Positions 1 to 5,324 of a DNA stretch of 5,370 bases are shown here, piece after piece. Position 1 is the first letter of the stretch, and every line of letters begins with the position of its first letter. Both the position numbers and the translations under genes were made by a program. A model generated the notes under the pieces. It was not told where the DNA came from. It did no database searches and saw only the letters and a program-made list of their open reading frames with translations. Origin of the DNA: Pelagibacteraceae bacterium BACL5 MAG-120820-bin39 (GTDB lineage: Bacteria > Pseudomonadota > Alphaproteobacteria > Pelagibacterales > Pelagibacteraceae); NCBI GenBank assembly GCA_001438335.1, contig LIBV01000066.1, positions 1 to 5,370 on the forward strand, written 5' to 3'.

Positions 1-863
1 AACATCATTGCAGCTAAAAATGAAAAAAAATTATTTATATCAAGTTCATTTTTTGCAACTAATTTGCTTGAGTAAAAAATTAATGTTGCAATCATAAATC
101 CTGTCAAAGTTTCCATGACTGGAGACATTCTTGTAAATACAATAAGTATCTTTTTATTTTTTTCTTTTAATTCGGACAATCGTTCATTAGCTCTATCTTT
201 TTCATAATTTTCTTTTTGAAATATTTTTATTAATTTATGATTTTTGAATAGTTCGACTAAATAAGTTGTTAAAAATCCAGATTTTTCTTGAGCTTCAATT
301 GTTACTTTTTTAATTCTTTTACTTAATGTTTTTGAGACAACACTTGCTAAGGGAATCATGATAATTGCAATAAGAGACAGCTTCCAATTTTGAAAAAACA
401 TCACCATTAATAAACCAATTAGTGTGACGCTATCTTTAAATAAATTTAATACTCCAGTACTAAGACTATCTGTTATGTGATTTACATCATAAGTAAGATT
501 AGAAATAAATTTTCCAGAATGTTTTTTATGAATTACTTGAAGATCAGCATTTATCAACGATTTAATCATATCAAACTGAAGTTTTTTTTTGACCTCTTCC
601 CCGATACTTATCATCATAGTTTTTGCAAGATATAAAGAGATACCCTTAATTGAAAAAGCAAGGATTATCGCAAGAGGTATGATGAAAATTAAAGATTGGT
701 CTTTTTCAATGAACAATTTTTTTATTGCAGGATCCAAAAGCCATGCAATTGCAGATGTGCTTACAGCAATTATTATAGAAAAGAAAGCTGCAAAAATAAT
801 TTTATTTAAATATAATTTTGTGTAGTCTTTATATAATCTTTTATAAATGTTTTTGTCATTCAT
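1..863 (-). CDS. MsbA-like ABC exporter, N-terminal membrane part (partial)
   Basis: My reading of the minus strand from an ATG at 863-861 is open for 287 codons and runs off the left edge, so the C-terminal half, including the whole nucleotide-binding domain, is outside the window. The visible part resembles the six-helix transmembrane domain of homodimeric ABC exporters of the MsbA/lipid-exporter type. Hydrophobic stretches lie near residues 22-43, 57-80, 145-158, 162-176 and 248-266, with another beginning near 279. WLLDPAIKK (41-49) and the cytoplasmic-loop segment around ISIGEEVKKKLQFDMI (85-100) followed by HSGKFISNLTYDVN (115-128) are typical of this family. By family knowledge such proteins flip lipids or lipid A precursors across the inner membrane using ATP; the substrate here is unknown. 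The start overlaps the ubiA stop by one base (TAATG), and AGGA lies 11 bases upstream, so co-transcription and translational coupling with ubiA are likely. Walker A, signature and Walker B motifs cannot be checked. Confidence 0.88.
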   Translation of the reverse strand, partial: MNDKNIYKRLYKDYTKLYLNKIIFAAFFSIIIAVSTSAIAWLLDPAIKKLFIEKDQSLIFIIPLAIILAFSIKGISLYLAKTMMISIGEEVKKKLQFDMIKSLINADLQVIHKKHSGKFISNLTYDVNHITDSLSTGVLNLFKDSVTLIGLLMVMFFQNWKLSLIAIIMIPLASVVSKTLSKRIKKVTIEAQEKSGFLTTYLVELFKNHKLIKIFQKENYEKDRANERLSELKEKNKKILIVFTRMSPVMETLTGFMIATLIFYSSKLVAKNELDINNFFSFLAAMM

Positions 864-1729
864 TAAATAAATTTTCCTATCAAAATATTAAAAAGAACAA
901 TTAATCCAAATAAATTGTTACTCTTAAATGCCTTAAGACAATTTTCTGGGCTATTATGATCAAATATTTTTATTTGATATATAAAAAGATGGATAAAAGG
1001 AATTATTAAAAAAAAATAATAATATTTGCTAAAGCTCATCATGTATCCAATAATTATTAGAATTAATATTAAGACTAAATAGCACGTAATTAAAAATTGT
1101 TTCGCTTTATTTTTAAATTTTATAGATGTTGATTTAAGTCCAATTATCTCATCATCTTTAATATCTTGATATCCATAAATTGTGTCATAGCCTAATGTCC
1201 AAAATATGGCCCCAATATAAAAAATAAGTGGAATGAAATCTATTTTTCCATAAACTGCTGTCCAACCTAATATTAGTCCATAATTAAAAGTTATACCTAA
1301 AAATAATTGAGGCCAATAAGTTAATCTCTTCATTAAGGGATAAGTGAATGCTAATGGCATAGATCCCAAAGCTAAAATTATTGTAAAGTAATTAAAATTT
1401 AATAAGACCAATAATGCTAATAAGCATAAAATACATGAGTAAAGAATTGCAACTTTTACAGTAATTTTTCCAGAGGCTATGGGCCTATTTTTTGTTCTTA
1501 AAACTTTTTTATCAAAATCTTTATCAAAAATATCATTTACTATGCATCCGGCAGACCTCATCAATACTGAGCCAAGAAAAAAAAGAACAATATAAAAAAA
1601 ATATAAATTTAAATTATTCTCAAAATTATAAGCAACTGACAAACCCCATGAACAAGGCCAAAACAAAAGCATAAAACCAATTGGTTTTTTTAATCTGATT
1701 AATTCAATAAATAGGCTTAGCTGTTTCAT
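863..1729 (-). CDS. ubiA: 4-hydroxybenzoate polyprenyltransferase UbiA
   Basis: This is an integral membrane prenyltransferase of 288 residues, about the usual length (E. coli UbiA is 290). It attaches the polyprenyl tail to 4-hydroxybenzoate, the membrane-committing step of ubiquinone synthesis. Both Mg-diphosphate binding motifs are intact. The first is NDIFDKDFD at residues 65-73 (N65, D66, D69, D73), followed by the usual RTKNRPIASGKI (78-89). The second is YDTIYGYQDIKDD at 181-193 (D182, D189, D193), followed by IGLKST (196-201). Several hydrophobic helices fill the rest, consistent with the nine-helix UbiA fold. The ATG at 1729-1727 gives an N-terminus (LIRLKKPIGFMLLFWPCSWG) typical of the family. 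No clear Shine-Dalgarno sequence precedes it. The gene is the first of a minus-strand pair with the ABC exporter downstream. The closest alternative is another UbiA-superfamily prenyltransferase, but the motif spelling fits UbiA proper. Confidence 0.95.
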   Translation of the reverse strand: MKQLSLFIELIRLKKPIGFMLLFWPCSWGLSVAYNFENNLNLYFFYIVLFFLGSVLMRSAGCIVNDIFDKDFDKKVLRTKNRPIASGKITVKVAILYSCILCLLALLVLLNFNYFTIILALGSMPLAFTYPLMKRLTYWPQLFLGITFNYGLILGWTAVYGKIDFIPLIFYIGAIFWTLGYDTIYGYQDIKDDEIIGLKSTSIKFKNKAKQFLITCYLVLILILIIIGYMMSFSKYYYFFLIIPFIHLFIYQIKIFDHNSPENCLKAFKSNNLFGLIVLFNILIGKFI

Positions 1730-1781
1730 AATATTTTACTTGTAAATAACAAAGGCTAGTTTCATAATCAAATTGATTCGT
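1730..1781. promoter_or_regulatory. divergent ubiA / DUF2721 intergenic region with a candidate plus-strand promoter
   Basis: Only 52 bases separate the two divergent start codons, so both promoters must lie here or run into the coding regions. On the plus strand TTGTAA (1740-1745) and CATAAT (1763-1768) are separated by 17 bases, a fair sigma-70-type pair (4/6 and 5/6 matches). It predicts a start of transcription near 1775 and a leader of only a few bases. On the minus strand the best pair is much weaker: TTGATT (1771-1766) and TATTTA (1748-1743), also 17 bases apart. The two candidates overlap, so the promoters could compete for polymerase. These are by-eye matches in AT-rich DNA and are correspondingly uncertain. 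Confidence 0.35.
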
Positions 1782-2186
1782 ATGAATATAGATTACACAG
1801 TAACTGCCTTGATGTTTCCTGCAATACCATTGTTAATGAGCGTTTATAGTAATAGATTCCATTCTTTAAGTATTCTTATCAGACAACTTCATGACGAACA
1901 TGTTTATGAAAAACATATTCCTCCAGAATGGAAAAAGCAGTTTATTAATTTAAGTGGTAGAATCACTCTGTTGAGATGGACTATTCTTTTTGCTTCTTTT
2001 GGCTTTTTATTTAATATGCTTACAGTATTTGCGCTATATTTTGATGAAGTTTTTTTAGCTAGATTAATATTTGGATCTTGTTGTCTATCGATGATTGTTT
2101 CTATTCTTTTTTTTATAAGAGAGATTCATATATCAACAAACGCATTAAAATTGCATATGTCTGATATGGATGTTGATGTTGATTAG
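1782..2186 (+). CDS. DUF2721 family small membrane protein
   Basis: This 134-residue protein of unknown function matches DUF2721 in its N-terminal pattern: a hydrophobic segment ALMFPAIPLLMSVYSNRF (9-26) followed by ILIRQLHDEH (31-40). Three membrane segments are visible, at about 7-22, 63-87 and 91-112. A charged loop (35-62) separates the first two, and the tail is acidic (DMDVDVD, 128-134). I chose the ATG at 1782 over an in-frame TTG at 1773. The ATG gives the family-like N-terminus, and the candidate promoter would start transcription at about 1775, downstream of the TTG. No Shine-Dalgarno sequence is seen. The gene stands alone on its strand: it is divergent from ubiA and converges on qor, with the two stop codons overlapping at 2183-2186. 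Nothing in the sequence indicates a substrate or partner. Confidence 0.8.
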   Translation: MNIDYTVTALMFPAIPLLMSVYSNRFHSLSILIRQLHDEHVYEKHIPPEWKKQFINLSGRITLLRWTILFASFGFLFNMLTVFALYFDEVFLARLIFGSCCLSMIVSILFFIREIHISTNALKLHMSDMDVDVD

Positions 2187-3154
2187 GGAATAAGCACTGC
2201 AGGGCCAGTAAGAATTCGTGACTCTAGATCTGTATGGGCTTTAGCAATATCTTTTAATGAATATTTTTTTGAAATTTTTATTTTTACTTTTCCGCTAGAT
2301 ACCATTTCAAAAACTTTATTTGTAGCTTCTTCTAATTCTTCTCGAGTAGTTGTGTATTGCATTATACTTGGTCTTGTTAAATATAATCCCTTTGGTTGAA
2401 TTGACTTAGCTACATTTACAAGATCTAGAGGTCCCGATGCATTACCAAAAGAAACAAGCATACCTCTAAGTTTTAAACACTCTATTGAGCCATCAAAAGT
2501 ATTTTTTCCAACGCCATCGTAGACAACTGATAAACCTTTACCATTTGTAATTTCTTTAACTTTTTCTGCAAAATTATCTTTGTTATAATTTATTACGTGG
2601 TCATAACCATTTTGTTTTGCAATCTCGATTTTTTCATCAGAGCCAACAGTTCCAATTACATTGCATCCTAAGCTTTTAGCCCATTGACCAAATATTTGAC
2701 CAACACCTCCTGCTGCAGCATGAAACAAAATATCTTCTCCAGATTTTACAGGATAAGTTTTATGTAGAAGATAAAAAGTCGTAATTCCCTTGGTCATTAA
2801 AGTTGCTGCAGTTTCTAATTCAACTGCTTCAGGAACTTTTACAAGACTTTTTATCGGATAATTTCTGTGCGTTGAATATGCACCAACAGGAGCAGCGCAG
2901 TAGGCTACTTTATCTCCAACTTTAAAATTTTTTACTTCAGATCCAATTTTTATTATTTCTCCTGCACCTTCTAATCCAATAGAAGAAGGAAGACTTAATG
3001 GGTAAAGACCCGAACGATGATAGGTATCAATATAATTTAAACCTATTGCATGATTTTTAATTGTTACTTCATCAGCCTTAGGTTCTTCGAGTTTTAATTC
3101 TTTATATTCTAAAACTTCTGGACCACCTGGTTTTGAAATAATTACTGTATTCAT
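2183..3154 (-). CDS. qor: NAD(P)H:quinone oxidoreductase, QorA type (zinc-independent MDR family)
   Basis: This complete 323-residue cytosolic medium-chain dehydrogenase/reductase closely follows the E. coli Qor1/QorA pattern (327 residues) along its whole length. Landmarks are GGPEVLEY near the N-terminus, the quinone-reductase signature region NYIDTYHRSGLYP (40-52), and the Rossmann-fold dinucleotide loop HAAAGGVG (145-152). Further on come GTVGSDEKI (168-176), VVYDGVGKNTF (210-220), MLVSFGNASG (232-241), RPS (261-263) and the C-terminus ESRILTGPAVLIP. The zinc-ligand cysteines of true alcohol dehydrogenases are absent, supporting the zinc-free NADPH:quinone reductase subfamily. By family knowledge it reduces quinones or other electrophilic enones with NADPH. 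It is the last gene of the CDGSH-pirin-qor group. Its ATG lies 4 bases after the pirin stop with no recognisable Shine-Dalgarno sequence, so translation probably depends on reinitiation. The true substrate cannot be read from the sequence. Confidence 0.93.
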   Translation of the reverse strand: MNTVIISKPGGPEVLEYKELKLEEPKADEVTIKNHAIGLNYIDTYHRSGLYPLSLPSSIGLEGAGEIIKIGSEVKNFKVGDKVAYCAAPVGAYSTHRNYPIKSLVKVPEAVELETAATLMTKGITTFYLLHKTYPVKSGEDILFHAAAGGVGQIFGQWAKSLGCNVIGTVGSDEKIEIAKQNGYDHVINYNKDNFAEKVKEITNGKGLSVVYDGVGKNTFDGSIECLKLRGMLVSFGNASGPLDLVNVAKSIQPKGLYLTRPSIMQYTTTREELEEATNKVFEMVSSGKVKIKISKKYSLKDIAKAHTDLESRILTGPAVLIP

Positions 3155-3158
3155 AAAT

Positions 3159-3995
3159 TTATTTTACAAATGTACCATTATGATAATCTTGCACTGCTTG
3201 CAAGATTTCAGCTTTAGTATTCATTACAAATGGACCACCTCTTGCAATTTCTTCGTTAATAGGTTTTCCAGAGATAACTAAAAATTTAGCATTACTCTTT
3301 GCTTTTATTTTTAATTTATTTCCTTTTGTTAATAGGATTAAGGTACTGTTTGATACTTCTTCATGATCTTTATCACCAATTTTAATTTCACCATTAATTA
3401 AATAAATAAATGAGTTATGAGTTTGGGGTAGTTCAAAATTAAATTCTTTATCTTTATTTAATTCAACATCAAAATAAACAGGTTCAACATTATGGCCTTT
3501 AACTGGACCTTCTGCATTTTCAAATTTTCCTGCAATAACTTTAACTTGTTTATCTTTATCTTTATGAACACTCATTTTATCTGCATCGATATAAATGTAT
3601 TCAGGCTTACTCATCTTTAATTTAGCTGGCATATTAATCCATAACTGAAACCCATGAAGTTTACCTTCTTTCATAGCTGGCATTTCAGAATGAATAATTC
3701 CACTTCCTGTTCTCATCCATTGTACATCACCAGCTGTCATTCTGCCTTTACCACCAGTACTATCTTCATGCTCAAAGTCTCCAGCCAACATATAAGTTAC
3801 AGTCTCTATCCCCCTATGAGGATGTGGAGGAAAACCAGCAATATAATCTTCACTATTTTCAGATCCAAACTCATCTAACATTAAGAATGGATCAAAATAA
3901 TTAGGCTCAACACCAATACTTCTTTTTAATTTAACACCTGCACCATCAGATGCTGGAATTGGATCAATAATTTTACTAACTTCAATATTTTTCAT
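3159..3995 (-). CDS. pirin family protein (bicupin, possible quercetinase-like)
   Basis: This 278-residue protein has the standard two-cupin pirin architecture. The N-terminal cupin carries all four metal ligands: H58 and H60 in FPPHPHRGIETVTYML (55-70), and H102 and E104 in GSGIIHSEMP (97-106). This matches the H-H-H-E set of human pirin. Other family hallmarks are the N-terminal FDPFLMLDEFG (34-44), DVQWMRTGSG (90-99), LHGFQLWINMPA (113-124) and the C-terminal GGPFVMNTKAEILQAVQDYH (253-272). Family members bind Fe(II); some degrade quercetin, and human pirin acts as a redox-responsive transcription cofactor. Which role applies here is unknown. It is the middle gene of the operon, 39 to 40 bases after the CDGSH gene and 4 bases before qor. 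The ATG at 3995 gives the family-typical N-terminus; no strong ribosome-binding site is seen. The intact ligands argue for a metal-bound, possibly catalytic protein. Confidence 0.95.
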   Translation of the reverse strand: MKNIEVSKIIDPIPASDGAGVKLKRSIGVEPNYFDPFLMLDEFGSENSEDYIAGFPPHPHRGIETVTYMLAGDFEHEDSTGGKGRMTAGDVQWMRTGSGIIHSEMPAMKEGKLHGFQLWINMPAKLKMSKPEYIYIDADKMSVHKDKDKQVKVIAGKFENAEGPVKGHNVEPVYFDVELNKDKEFNFELPQTHNSFIYLINGEIKIGDKDHEEVSNSTLILLTKGNKLKIKAKSNAKFLVISGKPINEEIARGGPFVMNTKAEILQAVQDYHNGTFVK

Positions 3996-4034
3996 AGCTT
4001 TAATCTAATTACTAAATATTTTTAATCAACTTAC

Positions 4035-4277
4035 TTATTCACTTTTACCGTGAGATCCATCACAAAATGGTTGATTATTTGTTTGCTTACAAGTGCAAAA
4101 AAACATTTTTTTTGTTTCCTCGGCTTTAAAAACCTGTGGATTAAATTCAGACCCTTTATGAGATCCATCACAGAAAGGTTGTTTTGAGCTTTTTCCACAT
4201 GAACACCAGTAATAAGATTTTCCTTGTTCGACATCTATTGCAATTGGTTTATCTCCAGCTTTTTGTCCTCTATTCAT
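4035..4277 (-). CDS. tandem CDGSH iron-sulfur domain protein
   Basis: This is an 80-residue soluble protein made almost entirely of two CDGSH [2Fe-2S] motifs. The first is CSCGKSSKQPFCDGSH (25-40; ligands C25, C27, C36, H40). The second is CTCKQTNNQPFCDGSH (61-76; ligands C61, C63, C72, H76). Both satisfy the C-x-C-x2-S/T-x3-P-x-C-D-G-S-H pattern, so both 3Cys-1His clusters should form. The two-motif, membrane-anchor-free layout resembles bacterial and mitochondrial CISD3/MiNT-type proteins rather than dimeric mitoNEET. In the family these clusters are redox-active and labile, and are linked to electron or cluster transfer. The start is supported by AAAGGA (4284-4289) six bases upstream of the ATG, the best ribosome-binding site in the window. 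It is the first gene of the operon leading into pirin and qor. Another reading frame over this interval is open but has none of the family pattern. Confidence 0.95.
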   Translation of the reverse strand: MNRGQKAGDKPIAIDVEQGKSYYWCSCGKSSKQPFCDGSHKGSEFNPQVFKAEETKKMFFCTCKQTNNQPFCDGSHGKSE

Positions 4278-4320
4278 TTAATTTCCTTTAAGTTTAGATT
4301 ATTTATAAAGTAGATAGTGA

Positions 4321-4340
4321 CTTTTAATTTAAATTACAAG
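4321..4340. repeat. imperfect 20-bp palindrome in the divergent promoter region
   Basis: The two 10-base halves, CTTTTAATTT and AAATTACAAG, are complementary at nine of ten positions; the odd pair is T4324 with C4337. The centre is 29 bases from the centre of the perfect palindrome at 4350-4369, close to three helical turns. It lies where the -35 region of the CDGSH operon would be. The inner part is plain A/T, so chance symmetry is a real possibility; a regulatory role is inference. Confidence 0.35.
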
Positions 4341-4349
4341 TAGACAATA

Positions 4350-4369
4350 AAATCATACCGGTATGATTT
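4350..4369. promoter_or_regulatory. perfect 20-bp palindrome, candidate HxlR operator
   Basis: AAATCATACCGGTATGATTT is an exact inverted repeat with no spacer, centred between 4359 and 4360, and its core TACCGGTA is unusually GC-containing for this region. It sits in the gap between an HxlR-family regulator and the divergent CDGSH-pirin-qor operon, a few bases upstream of the candidate hxlR -35 at 4377. HxlR/DUF24 proteins bind DNA as winged-helix dimers at inverted repeats, and divergent autoregulated targets are common in the family. This is therefore the most likely operator. A perfect repeat without a loop and without a T-tract is not a terminator. Confidence 0.65.
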
Positions 4370-4410
4370 AACATACTTGAAAGTTTTTTTCATACTTATA
4401 TACCATAATC

Positions 4411-4767
4411 ATGAAAAAAATAATCCAATGTCCCGCTGAAAGAGCCACTTATTTGTTTGGTGGTAAATGGAAGATAAGAATTCTTTTTAAACTTTTTAAT
4501 GAAAAAAAAGTTAGATTTGGAGAATTAAAAAGAACGCTTTCAAAAATTACTCAACAAATGCTATCGAAACAGCTTAAGCAATTAGAACAAGATGGACTGG
4601 TGAGTCGTGAGGTTAAAAGTGTAATGCCTCCAAAAGTCGAATACTCTTTAACATCTTTTGGACAATCATTAATTCCTATTTTGAAATCTCTATCAAATTG
4701 GAATGATAAAAATTCTAAGATTATTAATTTAAAATTAAATAAAAGTTTTGATGAAAAAAGAATATGA
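4411..4767 (+). CDS. HxlR/DUF24-family winged-helix transcriptional regulator with one conserved cysteine
   Basis: This 118-residue DNA-binding protein matches the HxlR family from end to end. Landmarks are QCPAE (6-10) and LFGGKWKIRIL (15-25), then the recognition-helix region ITQQMLSKQLKQLEQDGLVS (46-65). The wing and C-terminal helix start follow as PPKVEYSLTSFGQSL (73-87). Length is typical. C7 is the only cysteine and falls at the conserved N-terminal position that acts as thiol sensor in YodB, HypR and QorR. Sensing of quinones, aldehydes or oxidants is therefore plausible but not shown. With a single cysteine, any disulfide would have to be intersubunit or with a small thiol. The gene is divergent from the CDGSH-pirin-qor operon, the obvious target set, and overlaps the DUF924 gene by 4 bases. 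No Shine-Dalgarno sequence is visible before the ATG. The last ~15 residues are lysine/asparagine-rich and not family-specific. Confidence 0.93.
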   Translation: MKKIIQCPAERATYLFGGKWKIRILFKLFNEKKVRFGELKRTLSKITQQMLSKQLKQLEQDGLVSREVKSVMPPKVEYSLTSFGQSLIPILKSLSNWNDKNSKIINLKLNKSFDEKRI

Positions 4768-5324
4768 AAACTAGAATTAGTGAAGTTTTAGATTTTTGGT
4801 TTGTTAAAACGCCATCTGAAAAAAGATTTAAAAAAGACGAAAAAATTGATCTAGAGATAAAAGAGAATTTTTTAATTGATTATGAAAATGCTAGCTTAAA
4901 TAAATATGACGATTGGCAAGATACGCCAGAAGGTTGTTTGGCTTTAGTTATTCTTCTAGATCAATTTTCTCGAAACATGTTTAGAGGAAGTAAGAAATCT
5001 TTTGAACAAGACTCAAAAGCAAGATTGATAGTCAATTATGCTTTAAAATCTGGGTATTTAGAACTCCTTAATCAAGATCAAAGACTTTTTATGTTGTTAC
5101 CTCTTATTCATAGTGAAGAATTATTTGATCATGAAATGGCATATTTTTTTTTAGATAGATACCTTAGTGATCACCCTGGATTAAATGATATTAAAAAATC
5201 CTGGAAGGATCATACAAAAGCTATAAAAAAATTTAATAGATACCCACATAGAAATGAGATCCTTGATAGAAAGTCAACCGAAGATGAGATTGAGTTTTTA
5301 AAAGATCCAAATTCCTCTTGGTAG
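4764..5324 (+). CDS. DUF924 family protein
   Basis: This 186-residue soluble protein of undefined function belongs to DUF924. The family pattern is complete: VLDFWF (8-13), the long conserved helix LALVILLDQFSRNMFRG (59-75), and LPLIHSEEL (112-120). The C-terminal block is HTKAIKKFNRYPHRNEIL (150-167), then STEDEIEFLKDP (171-182) ending in SSW. DUF924 proteins are helical and described as TPR-like; no biochemical activity is securely assigned, so none is given here. Its ATG overlaps the hxlR stop codon (ATGA, 4764-4767), with an A/G-rich tract but no good Shine-Dalgarno sequence upstream. That implies translational coupling with the regulator and expression from the same promoter. Whether it shares the redox role of the neighbouring operon is inferred from position only. 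No signal peptide or membrane segment is seen. Confidence 0.92.
   Translation: MKTRISEVLDFWFVKTPSEKRFKKDEKIDLEIKENFLIDYENASLNKYDDWQDTPEGCLALVILLDQFSRNMFRGSKKSFEQDSKARLIVNYALKSGYLELLNQDQRLFMLLPLIHSEELFDHEMAYFFLDRYLSDHPGLNDIKKSWKDHTKAIKKFNRYPHRNEILDRKSTEDEIEFLKDPNSSW

Larger units (their letters stand above)
4278..4410. promoter_or_regulatory. divergent regulatory region between the CDGSH-pirin-qor operon and the HxlR gene
   Basis: This 133-base gap is the longest non-coding stretch in the window and must hold the promoters of both divergent units. For the minus-strand operon a good -10 hexamer TATAAA is read at 4307-4302, with no convincing -35. It would give a short leader carrying the AAAGGA site. 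For the plus-strand hxlR gene, TTGAAA (4377-4382, 5/6 match) and TATACC (4399-4404, 4/6) are 16 bases apart. They predict a transcription start at or next to the ATG at 4411, hence a leaderless or nearly leaderless message; no Shine-Dalgarno sequence precedes that ATG. A perfect palindrome, an imperfect one and repeated CATAC elements also lie here. Promoter assignments are by eye. Confidence 0.5.

Noticed and set aside
589..825. Plus-strand open frame of 78 codons
   Set aside because: It lies antisense inside the ABC exporter membrane domain, which has a coherent family-like sequence on the minus strand; the plus frame shows no family pattern.
1492..1674. Plus-strand open frame of 60 codons
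   Set aside because: Antisense to the conserved NDxxDxxxD half of ubiA, with low-complexity translation; a shadow of AT-rich coding sequence.
1773..1781. TTG at 1773 as start of the DUF2721 gene
   Set aside because: It adds only three residues, has no Shine-Dalgarno sequence, and lies at or upstream of the predicted transcription start; the ATG at 1782 fits the family N-terminus.
3654..3878. Plus-strand open frame of 74 codons
   Set aside because: Antisense to the metal-ligand region of pirin; no recognisable features and no ribosome-binding site.
4031..4234. Minus-strand open frame of 67 codons overlapping the CDGSH gene
   Set aside because: It runs in another frame of the same strand; the CDGSH frame contains two perfect iron-sulfur motifs and a good ribosome-binding site, this one contains neither.
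4307..4324. AAAGT-N8-ACTTT inverted repeat near the CDGSH operon -10
   Set aside because: Only five pairs per arm, mostly A/T, with no extension; not distinguishable from chance.
4384..4390. T-run upstream of hxlR as part of a terminator
   Set aside because: No stem precedes it in the correct orientation at the correct distance, and no plus-strand gene lies upstream that would need terminating here.
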